Part shown: positions 1 through 9,897 of the stretch, one piece after another | Layout of the letters: every line of letters starts with the position of its first letter | Numbering within the stretch: position 1 is the stretch's first letter | From: Exobasidium rhododendri | Lineage: Eukaryota; Basidiomycota; Exobasidiomycetes; Exobasidiales; Exobasidiaceae | Assembly (NCBI GenBank): GCA_026210745.1 | Contig: CP110630.1 | Coordinates: 7,006,001-7,070,000 of the forward strand | Reading direction: 5' to 3' | DNA: 64,000 nucleotides | Made by a program: the position numbers and the translations under genes | Notes under the pieces: model-generated | What the model was told of the DNA's origin: nothing | Databases searched by the model: none | The model's input: only the letters and a program-made list of their open reading frames with translations

Positions 1-2257
1 AGTAGCGCTGACACATCGTTCGAGCAGGCAAGGCGAAGAAGATGCCTAGGAGCAAGCTTGCATTCGTTCCGATCGGTCCAAAGATGTAACGATACCAGTG
101 CTCGAAGCCAGGATAGTGGTTCGCCGCGCCTGGATTGGGAATGCCGATGAAGAAGATGAGCGTAAAGTGGCCAAGGGAGACGAGAAAGCAGGCGGCTCCA
201 CGCATGCCATCGAGGTAGTCGATCCTCCGTTGTCCAGAGGCTGTGAGTTGGGTAGTGCGAGAGATGAAGAGCATCTGATCCAGTCGACGGAAGAAGAGCA
301 CGATCATGGTGGGCAGATGAGCCAGCGCACTTTGTGGATTCGTGCGAGCAATCTCGAGGGCGTCAGAGGCGTCCATCGGTTCGGCAAGCTGCGTCGCCTC
401 GGCTGCATCGGTGCTGCCTCGATCTCGGACCTGCCACTGGACGATTTGCGGCTGCGATGCCTCGTTGCTCTTCCTGATCGAGTGGGACGAGTTTTGACGA
501 GAAGCTGCCATGACGTCCTTGGGATGCGACAGGGGCAGGATTTCCACCTCGTGCAGTCGATCTGCGTCACCATCACCTTCTCCGTCATCGTATCGTTCGT
601 AGTTGCCTGAAATACGTTCAGCCTGGGCAAAGTCGTCGCTGTCGTAACCGCTATCTGTCTCCCATCCATCAAACATGTTGTCCAGGTCTGTGATGTCGCG
701 AGGGGGTCGATTGCTTCGTCCATGGATGATCGAGCTCGGTCGCGACGAGTACTGGGGCAGAGAGTGTCTGCTTCCGCCGCCGCCGTTCAACGTGGTATGG
801 CCTAGGGAGCTGCCATGACCAACAGACGATCCACTCCTTTTATGTCCGTGTCCGTGTCCGTGTCCGCTGCTCGTCAAAGAGGATCTTCTCGCTAGCAGGA
901 CAGTCTCTGCGATGTGAACAGTCGAGCTGGACGTGGTGGCTGCTGCTGCTGGTCCAACGGAGTCGATGACACTGTCAGTGGGCGTGCTGTGGCTATCCTC
1001 TATCTTGCCGATGTCAGCCTTTGGTAGTAGCGTCTTTGTGCTGAAGCGACGGATGACGAGTACGTGCAGCACAAGAAGCAAGAGGAACCCTGCCACGATC
1101 GACTCCACAATGGTGGCATAGAGCGGGACCGAAAAGTGTAGTGGCGCAGGCTTGAATTGATCAGTGGCACTCTGATTGAACAAGGTACTCCCTCGCAAGG
1201 TGTAGTCTTCTGTCCCACACAAGGCAGTTATCGTGTCGGCGGCCTGACACTGCTGATTGAACTCGGCATTACGCTCTGCCAGCGTCGAATTGTAGAAGAA
1301 GCGAGTGTACAGGACAGCAGTGATCGCTGGAAACACTTGAGGAGGGCCCATCGATGCGCTGGGCTCCCCGTTTGACCAGGTCTGGAAACTGACGGGCGCT
1401 GCTGTGGTGGGCAGAAAGGATGCATTAACCCCCTTGACGTAGGTGATCGAGTTGGCAGATGCGTTTGTCCCGCTGTTGCTGATCCCGATTCTCTTGTTGC
1501 TTGTCCAGTCGATACGGTGCTCCAGTCCAGCCTGCACGTCTGCACCGGGAGCAGCCGCATCCAGCAAATTCGACACAGGATCCGCATTCCTTCCGGTTGC
1601 AGAGAAGCTCCACGACAGCGAGTGGTTGTTCTGGCCGTGGTCGGAGGTGTACAGGGTCAAGTCGACCGTCTCACTGGGAAAGTGTACTACTAGTCAGCAC
1701 ATGCAAAGAAGTAGTAGGCACTCGCGCCTTGCTCACCTGTCATTGTAGGACACGCCAAAGGTGAAAGCGGAGCCACCGTTCAGATTCTCGCTCGCAGTCG
1801 GCAGGATGAAGGCGCGGAATGATCCATACTGTATGTCCCTTCTCCTTGTGACGAGCTGCGATCCATTGACGACGTGGGTGGATTGCGTGGCCGGCGACAC
1901 TTGCATACCAAGACCGACACTCTCGTTCACGTAGAAGGTGTTGTTGAACGAGACGGCGCTGCGATACGTTGCACCGAAGCTGTCCTCCCAGTCATTGATG
2001 TGATCGCCAATCAGACTCCATGCTTGTTGACCGTCACCCGTTTGGCCGTTCGTTTCTTGACCATAGATGCTGGGAGACTGCTGCACATCCACCACTACAT
2101 CCGCCAGTCCTGTTTCGTTAAAGTAGGTGATCGTAGCATCCGTCCAGAGCTGACCGCTAGCAGGGTCGAGATAGCCACACTCGCACGCAGCATCCACCCT
2201 GCCAGCCGCCGCCATCAACAGCAGGAGGGCTAAAAGTACAGCTGTCCCAGCGATCAT
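1..2257 (-). CDS. Membrane protein: ConA/GH16-like ectodomain + TM + acyltransferase-3 domain (3' end outside window)
   Basis: Exons 2257-1737 and 1673-1; the reading frame stays open to the window edge, giving about 731 residues so far. Residues 1-23 are a signal peptide (ending in an Ala-rich stretch). Residues 24-355 form a Cys/Asn-rich ectodomain starting CECGYLDP, with several N-glycosylation sites, resembling fungal concanavalin-A-like/GH16-like proteins. The place of the GH16 catalytic E-x-D-x-x-E reads SETVDL, so the second Glu looks missing and the domain may bind rather than cut glycan. One hydrophobic segment lies at about 356-380. A Ser-rich cytosolic linker follows, with a Gly-His repeat near 441-448. 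From about 655 the sequence reads RIDYLDGMRG...LGHF, the N-terminal signature of acyltransferase-3 membrane enzymes, including its His. The role inferred is acylation of a surface or exported polysaccharide. It is divergent from the GT2 gene at 2901. The fusion is seen directly; the function is inferred. Confidence 0.75.
845..868. repeat. Hexanucleotide tandem repeat (tccgtg)n
   Basis: About four copies of tccgtg lie inside the exon of the lectin-acyltransferase fusion gene. On the coding (minus) strand they encode a short Gly-His repeat in the linker between the membrane segment and the acyltransferase domain. Confidence 0.8.
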
Positions 2258-2900
2258 GATGTGTGGTGGTAAGAAAGCCCGGAGAGGACGGAATCACTCA
2301 CTACTTGAACGGGTTTTCCTGTCGCTGCCAAGAGTTCACCGCCTGCCGCTCCTCCTGTAGGACTTAGTAAGCGCTTGGTGAGTTGCAGGAAGGATTTCCA
2401 AAATCCATCGAGCGCTGCAGGAGTAATTTGCCCTAATCCTTGGCTTCTCGAGACCCTTCTAATCTTGCTATGAAATGACTTTCTCTTTCTTGCCGCTTCT
2501 TCTAGACCCGCACAGACACCTCGTCTAGAAGCCAATTTCTTAGTCTGATCATTATCCGCACATCACGACTTAATAAAGAAATCGCGAAATTGGCCGGTCT
2601 TTGCTTTGGAAAATATTCTGATCCGCGGCAAACGGAAGCGCTCCCTTTTTCTGGGTTTTTTGATGCATGCTTTCGTGAGACAAAATTTAGTCTCCTCGCT
2701 TGATCACAATTTGATTCACAATTCTCCCTCTCCTCGGCAATGCACCTACTGTTGCTGCATCTCCGGACCCCGATCGCGCACACTTTTTTTCCTTGGCCCG
2801 ATTCTCCACTGTAGCAAGCGTCACCCTTGCCCTTCCACTCTTAACAGTATCGCACGCAGCACCATCACACCAGGATAGTCTCATCAGGATAGTCACAACG
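2258..2900. promoter_or_regulatory. Divergent intergenic region
   Basis: A 643-bp gap separates the start codons of the lectin-acyltransferase fusion (minus) and the GT2 glycosyltransferase (plus), so it should hold both promoters. It is pyrimidine-rich in places, with a TTTTTTTCC tract at about 2784. I see no further gene; an in-frame extension upstream of 2901 has no ATG. Confidence 0.5.
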
Positions 2901-4325
2901 ATGGGGTTCCAAGACAACCCAGTCGGGAGAGCATCGTCATGGCTGTACCAACAGACTCCCCTACTGATGCTGCTGGGCTACTGCGTCGGCTCCTTCTTTC
3001 TCTATCTCTTGCTGCCTCCGATAGTGCATGAAGTCCTCTGGTACATCTTCGCCATTCTCCAGACGCTGACGTCCTTGACCGTCTTCACCGAAGCGATTCA
3101 CTCCCTTCGACCGACGTTCATCGCGCGGCGGGACATGCGGCAGGAACAGAAGCAGAGATGGTCACCTCCAAAGGGACAGCAATGGCCGCACATCGACGTC
3201 GTCATCGTTGCCTACCTCCCCAACGAGGAACACATTATCATGAAGCAGGCCAGATATGCGCTCAACAGGATAGACTATCCCGAAATGACACTCCACATCG
3301 TCTACAATACGCCCAAACCGATGCCTGCGATCGAGGCAGAGTTGAAGGAGTTCGACGCACAGCACGACAACGTTCGAGTGACCAGCGTCCCCAACTCCAC
3401 GTCCAAGGCACACAACATCAACCACTTCCTCTCTCTCCCAGGCACAAAGGGCGAAATAATTACAGTGTACGACACGGACCACTACGCCGAACCGAGCGCT
3501 TTACGATGGGTCGCCAGAAGGTTTCTATCGGGAGAAGTAGACATCATTCAAGGGCGATGCTGCACGTACAACTACTCTGACTCTCTCACCACTCGATTGG
3601 TGGCAGCAGAGTTTGACATGATCTACGGCGTGATGCATCTAGGCAGAGCAACGCTGCATGGATACGGATTCTTTGGCGGGAGTAACGGTCATTGGAATGC
3701 CTCGTTGCTCCGATCTATTCGAATGGATCCAGCCATGCTGACAGAAGACATCGACTCATCCATGCGCGCAATCATCTCGGGCGCCAGGATAGAGTACGAT
3801 GCGCGAGTCTTGTCCTTTGAACTGTCTCCAACGACCATCCCACAGCTGACAAAGCAAAGGATGCGCTGGAGTCAAGGGTGGACACAGGTGGCATTGAAGC
3901 ACGCTGCTCCTGCATTACGGAGAGGGGCCTACAGTGACGGCAACGGCATCCGATCCAAGCTCGGCCTTCTCCAGCTCCTACTTTATCGCGAGTTCTACTA
4001 CTACATCAATTCGCAGCTATTCTGGATCCTCATCTCCTCGCTCTGCACAACGTTGCCCCGCCAAGGATTCCACATCTTCTTCAAGAACTTTGGAGGTTTT
4101 GCACTGGCCATGTGGACGCTGTTCTTGAATCTGGCGTGCCTGATCGTGGTGGTGCTCGTCACTGTGCGAAATCGCTCTCACTTCACCAGTCGCTGGGGGA
4201 TCTTCTTCTTCTCGATTGCGCTGGTCTTCTACTACACGATCGTGTCCCACATGGCCATCATGTGTCACTTCCGCGTCTTTACCCGGTACAGCAAGTGGAA
4301 TGCCACGAAGCGAAGTCGTAGTTGA
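2901..4325 (+). CDS. Processive GT2 glycosyltransferase (membrane)
   Basis: Single exon, 474 aa. The ATG at 2901 was chosen because the in-frame extension upstream has no ATG. Two hydrophobic segments (about 20-40 and 44-66) precede the catalytic domain. Family-2 motifs are all present and in order: an Asp in HIDVVIVAYLPNE (about 98-109), DTD at 191-193, TED at 281-283 and QRMRW at 319-323, followed by three C-terminal membrane helices. The D, D, D, Q-x-x-RW pattern is that of processive enzymes such as chitin, hyaluronan and cellulose synthases, which join nucleotide-sugar residues and often export the chain. The sugar cannot be read from sequence. Membrane acyltransferase-3 genes on both sides suggest the product is an acylated glycan or glycolipid. 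Confidence 0.85.
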   Translation: MGFQDNPVGRASSWLYQQTPLLMLLGYCVGSFFLYLLLPPIVHEVLWYIFAILQTLTSLTVFTEAIHSLRPTFIARRDMRQEQKQRWSPPKGQQWPHIDVVIVAYLPNEEHIIMKQARYALNRIDYPEMTLHIVYNTPKPMPAIEAELKEFDAQHDNVRVTSVPNSTSKAHNINHFLSLPGTKGEIITVYDTDHYAEPSALRWVARRFLSGEVDIIQGRCCTYNYSDSLTTRLVAAEFDMIYGVMHLGRATLHGYGFFGGSNGHWNASLLRSIRMDPAMLTEDIDSSMRAIISGARIEYDARVLSFELSPTTIPQLTKQRMRWSQGWTQVALKHAAPALRRGAYSDGNGIRSKLGLLQLLLYREFYYYINSQLFWILISSLCTTLPRQGFHIFFKNFGGFALAMWTLFLNLACLIVVVLVTVRNRSHFTSRWGIFFFSIALVFYYTIVSHMAIMCHFRVFTRYSKWNATKRSRS

Positions 4326-4415
4326 TCCCTCCGCTCTACTTTGTAAACGTCGCACTATTCACATCGTTATTAATACTTATCATTCACATGTAACGAAGGA
4401 GGGTGCGTGGTGATA

Positions 4416-5970
4416 TCACTTTACAATCAGAAATTGGAAGAACTTGCGGCTCAACCAGAGCGAGGTCTGGTCAATGAGCGTCGACCAGATGAGCGCAAAC
4501 AGAAGACACAAGGGGACAAAGATTAAGAACATGACGCCGGTCAGCGTGCTTGCATTGGCGATTCCCGCTTGCTCGACGAGGTACTGATAGACGAGCGAAC
4601 CCAAGCTCATCATGACAGTACCCGAGATCAGTACGATGGAGAAGCTCAGTCTTCCGAGTAGAACAAGCGGTCGCACGGAAAAGATCGCTTGCAGTCTTGG
4701 ACTCAGCTCCAACAAGATGAGGAAGCCGGTGAACAGAATCCAATTGTCGTAGCGAGGGTATGCTTGCTTGCTTGGGTCGATGTTCCTTAACAATTTTGCC
4801 GTGTTGATGCTGGCGTGGAAGACGAGCTCGTTGTTAATCTTGCTCGGCAGGGCTGCAATCCAGAGGTACTTGAGTATCGTGCCTAAGAGTATCAAGGCGA
4901 GAGGGATTGCCGTGTAGGGCAGACGAACTTCATCCTTTACTCCAGGTAGGTGAAGATGAAAGGCCTTGTCTTGAGGGAGAGCCTGTCGATGTACGACGCT
5001 GAACTCGCAGATGACAAATCCAGTGAGTGTGTACCATGACCAGCGTGCTACCCAAGCAGAAAGCGCGACGACCAGCAGACTTGCTACGATCTTGTACTTT
5101 AGAATCAAATACGGCAGCGTCCACGCCACCACTGCCAAGACGTATGTCTGTTGGAAAACAACTTGGATCTGGGAGGGGTACTACTATGTCAGATGGTACT
5201 GCCACTTTCAATATCTAATTTAATGCACTCACAAACCAGAAGACCCCGTAAGGCGGCAGTGACAAGACTGCCCGACTGTCCTTTAGTGTCTGGGGCGCCA
5301 TAAAGAAGGCGACCATGGAATTAAAGTAGAGGATAGTAGACTCCCAGACTTTGGGTGCAGAGAGTATTTGGTCGTTGTCGAGTCGCTGTGCCAACCAGTC
5401 GACGTGCTTGTAGCCATGAGCGACACTGACGATACTAGTCAGCGCTAGCGCCAATGCAACAGGGATGACCAGGCGGATAGGACGTCGAGCGCAATGACCA
5501 GCCAAGGATGTTTCCGATCTGCGTTCCACAAAGGTCTGGAAGGCGACACGGCCCATCAGTATGATGAAGCCCGCCATCTGTAGCGATCCATCGAACAGGA
5601 GAGGCGACAGAACCTTGCGGATGACCGACATCCACTCGGGGCTGCGCTCGACGAACATGGCTGGTTGCGTGCCATCGAGATCGGTGTCAGTGACGATGGC
5701 CGGCGCAAAGAGGCGAAAGAAGATCCAGAGAAGAGTTTGTACCCCAAGCAGACCTCGAACGCCCTCCAGATAGGCAAGTCTGTTGCTTGTCTTTCTTCCG
5801 AGGTCGTTGCAATCCTCCTCTGTCATGGCGATGGGCGTGATGCCGAAGCGCTCCTTGCCCTCTCCAACGATGTATCCCCTCTCATCGCGAGCCCACACTC
5901 TCCCAGCAAGAGGCGGTCCTGCACTCTTCTCGCTCTTCTCACCCTTCTTCTCGAGCCCGTTTTCCAGCAT
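4416..5970 (-). CDS. Acyltransferase-3 family membrane protein
   Basis: Exons 5970-5233 and 5168-4416 (intron 5232-5169), 496 aa. A charged cytosolic N-terminus (1-60) leads into RLAYLEGVRGLLG at about 64-76, the start signature of acyltransferase-3 enzymes, followed by roughly eight to ten hydrophobic segments to the C-terminus. Members move acyl groups (often acetyl) onto sugars or lipids in the membrane. The His usually found after the RG motif (present in the fusion gene at 1-2257) appears replaced here by a hydrophobic run (VQTLLWIFF), so activity is uncertain. It is convergent with the GT2 gene, with only 90 bp between stops. Confidence 0.75.
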
Positions 5971-6918
5971 GCTGTTCGACGTCGTAGTATGGTGTGGAGC
6001 CTGAGTCGTAGTATTATTATCTTCTCACTCCTCCTCCTTTCCTTTGAATGTTCTCCCTGTAAAACTCTTCCTCCTCCTTCCGATTTCTGTTTCTTGGGTC
6101 TTCGCATCGGCACGTCGCTCAGGGTTCTATTTTGCCGATCCTGGGTATTTCGGCCTTTAAGTGAGATTCTGAGACATTTTCCAGACCAAAAAAAATCACG
6201 AATCGAACCATTCGTGCGCTAGTCTACGTAATGAGGAGAAAGGATATATCGTTTTGCATTTCATTTTGTTTGCAGTGCGTGTCTTATCTGTATATGTATA
6301 TGTGGGGGGGAAAGGGTGTCTATTAGAAGCGTGAAAAATAACCCGCTGCGCGAAGGAGGAAAAAAAATCTTTTTCTTAGGCGAAATTTTCACAAGCGATG
6401 TGCGACAGTGGATGAGGATGACGGTGTTCCGCGTGTGTAGTTTTCAGCAGAGCAGTGGCGTGGTGCCCTGTACTATAATAGCACATTGTCAGCAAACAGT
6501 GACTTCTTCAAGTAGTCCGAGCAAATAGCGGCGATTGACGTCTCGGTCTTGCATGGGTAGTCGGAGAGTCACTGAGATACGCAAATGAAAAAGAAAAAGA
6601 AGGGTCGTAGGCTATTTTCGAAGGCAAGAAGTTTTGGTGAAGAAGGACCAGACCCCCTTCCATACGCTCCATCGCCAAAGCACGCGACAGGAATAAAGTT
6701 TGAGCTGAGACCACATATACATTACACGATCAGATTTTAGTCGGAGGCCGGCTAAGGGAAAAAGGGTGTATGTAAATTCTTGGCAGTCATATACACCCAC
6801 ATGTCCGGACGATTGTACGCCTTGGAGATCTGACGACACTTCTCAGGTTGTCACCCACCACCACATCAGACTCCCATCCTCCATCTCCTCCTTGTAGAGT
6901 GGCCTGTCGACATACATC
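5971..6918. other. Intergenic region, divergent promoters
   Basis: This 948-bp region between the acyltransferase-3 gene (minus) and the cysteine-rich protein gene (plus) holds pyrimidine tracts near 6020-6080 and several A/G homopolymer runs. The short open frames here lack protein-like composition. I see no gene. Confidence 0.5.
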
Positions 6919-8861
6919 ATGCCGCCAGGAGATGTAGAAGTGGAAGGAGTGGATGTGCATGTCGTTGCTGGCGAGGAGGACAGCATGGAGGCTGACTTCC
7001 GACGCACTGTGCAGGCAGCCGGCTGGCAGGAATGCTCCTCCGAGGACGCTTTTTCGAAGTCGAAGGGGTCCGACCCACGGCAGCTCCTTCAGTCGGAGAG
7101 CCAGCAGCTGCAGCGATCACTGTCGTCCTTGTACGCTGATCTCCACACAACTTCCTCCTCGGCGAGGCAAAATCATACTCGACCTGGTCTTGGTGACACG
7201 GACGAGCGACGAAAGTCACGAGACCACCACCACAGAGAGCGGAATAACACGCCTCTCCTATCCCCTCTCTTTTCGAGTGGTGCATTCGACTTTCACAACA
7301 GGGACAGTGTGCCGAACGAGACGCCTGTCCTGACGCCCTCCTCGAGCTCTTCTGTGTCCATGTCGCGCAATACCTCGTCACTGAATCTGTGGACCAAATC
7401 AAAGTCGAGGGAGTCGGTGTCGAGGGAGTCGGTGCTGACGTCGCTCGCACCGAGTCTGGAAGGAACTACACATAACGACCCGCTACATTTTGACGTGGAG
7501 TTTGCCGTCAGCCAGATGTGAGTATTTTCATGATTTAGTTAAGGGAGCCCTTCTCATTTTATTCTGTATCACCCTCTCTTCCCCATGACAGACCTGACGC
7601 GAGCACATTGCAAAGCTCCCTCGTGGACGCCCTCGTTCGAGACTTTCCTGTGCTGTGTGAAGCTCCTGCACGAATGTACGGCCCCAATGGAGCGCCTCTT
7701 CCACCGACCAAGCAGCAAGAGATCAGTGAAGCAGAACGAGAAGCAAGGAAGCAGGCCATCATCGCACGACATCGAGGAAGCATCCCGCACTCGCTCGTGA
7801 AGACGTCGATACTGCTCGAGTCGAGATCGGTGAAGTGGAAGCGGATCAGTGGGCTCACGAGTGTACAAGAGCGTCCTGTAGCCGGCGACCTCGATACCAG
7901 CAGCCTGGATCCATGGAGTCTGGAGTTGAAGTATGGAGGGAGCAACGCCGAGATGATCGACATGGCGGAAAGGCGGGTAAAGAAGATGTACGAGATCTCC
8001 AAGAGTAAGCGAATCGGCACCTGCGATCAATGCCACGGTACCAAGGTGGACAAGTGCCGGTCGTGCAGGAGTTCTCTGTCGGATATCTGCTGGTGGTGCA
8101 AGGGGAGTGGAAAGGCGGGAGGAGGAAAGTGCACGCAGTGTACAGGGGCAGGCGTCATGATCTGCCAGACGTGCAACGGCCTGCCCGCCGCCTGCCAGTC
8201 GTGCCAGGGAGAAGGGAAAGGAATGTTTGCTGCCTTTGTTCAGGTGGCCATGGTGAAGATCGATCTGGAGATCGTTCCCCTCTCGACGATTGTCAAGGCG
8301 TCCGAGGCGGTGAGCAAGCCGCAAGCCGTCGAAGCAGCCTGCATTCAAAAGACACGAATCCTCGTCACCGAATACCTCTCCGCCATGACGCGGCACGTGA
8401 CAAAGGAGAAGGGAAAGCTGCGATCGCACCGTCCACGCCGCGTCTTCTGCTCCCTGCACAATTCCAACTCGCACCTGGTCGAATTGGAGGTGCCAAGGGA
8501 GGCAAAGGTTGTCATCAACAAAGAAGGAGCGCCCCCTTGCCTGCGTCCACGATCTCGCTTTCAACGGAAAGTGCCATTTGCGACGCTGTACTACATCCTG
8601 CCGTCCGACCTGGATTTGTCCCCTGCCGAGCTGACACTTGCCGAATTGGAAGCGACGCTCAAGGAGCAGGAGGAAAAGGACCGCATCAGTCGATATCGTC
8701 ACGCGAAGACATCAAGTGCTGCCTCCTTGACGTCGATAGGAAAATCCTTGACTCGCCGACTGAGCCCGTCCTCTCCGCCCCAATTGAGTGTCCCCACTTC
8801 CGTACCCTTCACGACTCGACTCTCCATGTCCCTCCAGCAGCAACCACAACCCAGCACGTAG
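6919..8861 (+). CDS. Cysteine-rich SSUH2/DnaJ-zinc-finger-like protein
   Basis: Exons 6919-7517 and 7592-8861, 622 aa. The first about 200 residues are Ser/Arg-rich and probably disordered. Residues about 343-413 carry repeated CxxC pairs (for example CDQCHG, CRSCRS, CWWCKGSG, CTQCTGAG, CQTCNG, CQSCQGEG), the pattern of the DnaJ central zinc domain. There is no J domain. The arrangement resembles SSUH2-type proteins, whose biochemical role is not settled. The C-terminal half (430-600) looks folded, then ends in a Ser/Pro/Gln-rich tail. No signal peptide or membrane segment is visible. Family assignment is moderate; zinc binding is inferred from the cysteines. Confidence 0.6.
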
Positions 8862-9897
8862 AATACATTCACCCGTTCCTCCTCATTACGATAGCAGCAT
8901 ATCCCCCTTTCCCCGATTCACATCCTTGTCATCGCTTCTTCACACGGCGTGATAACGTCATCCCATAGCACCTTTGTCGAGCCACACAATATATCAATGA
9001 TCCGTCGCATGTAGAATATAGTGTGAACGAACTCTCGTCGGGAAATGGGCGTGGAGAGAGGGAGTGTGATGTAGTACGTCACTGATCGCAGTGGAACACC
9101 ACCTCGACAAGCCCCACGACCCTCCTTCCCCATCAGGATCTCCAGACATTTGCAGTCTATTCTAGTGGGTGGAGGCAAAGGAAGAGATCTGCCTTCCCCT
9201 CCTTTACAAGCCAAAATGGTATTTAGGAGACTCCGAGGGATTAAGAAATATTATTGATTTCTGAAAATCGATACAATTCTTATTTGTCGGAATAGAAACA
9301 TGATACCTTGCGTGAATATAAACGGAAATCGCGCGTGTCCTTTTCTTCGCCTCAAAGTGTGGGGGGGGACCTCGTTTCTCCCCCTCATCCATATAGATAC
9401 GTGGGAGATTCCGACATCTGGACCGCCTCCCCCGCGCCTCCCCGCGATTACCAGCCGCTTACACGTCCAAGTACAAAAGGGCTATGCTATTGTTGTATGC
9501 TTCTCACCAAAATTGAATTGTACTGTAAATCTACATGCAGGCATATGGAAAGAGAACCACAAATAGCCTTGGGAGATGCGCATGATTGTTTTTGCGGGGT
9601 CAGCGGAGGCTCCCGAGGGAAAGGGTAAAGAGAGACAGCGAACAAAGAGATCGATGTTTAATTCACTCCCTTGGACGAGGTACCTTTGCAAGCATTGCAC
9701 TTGTGTGTATTTTAATTGTGCCAGGCAAGCCATCAGAACGGAAATAAAGCTGCACCGCCAGTCCCTCAAAAAGCGGATAAGACGACACATAAAGTAGGCG
9801 TCTTTTTCTTTTCCTTTTCTTTGCAGCGAACATCCCGTGCATATCAGACGTTCTTTCTCATCCGCTCTCGACACTACAGCGCACATCTGAACCTACG
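8862..9897. other. Intergenic region
   Basis: Between the cysteine-rich protein gene and the P450 gene. It contains an eight-G run near 9361 and pyrimidine tracts at 9805-9825, close to the P450 start. Short frames on both strands show no domain or protein-like composition. I see no gene. Confidence 0.5.

Noticed and set aside
2793-2900. N-terminal extension of the GT2 gene with a signal-peptide-like sequence
   Set aside because: The extension begins with TTG, not ATG; fungal nuclear genes need ATG, so 2901 is the better start.
7569-8702. Long minus-strand open frame of 377 codons
   Set aside because: It lies antisense to the cysteine-rich protein gene, whose CxxC domain and codon pattern are clearly real; the antisense product has no recognisable domain.
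9361-9370. Poly-G run as a telomere or G-quadruplex element
   Set aside because: Isolated single run without repeated spaced G-tracts; no telomeric repeat pattern.
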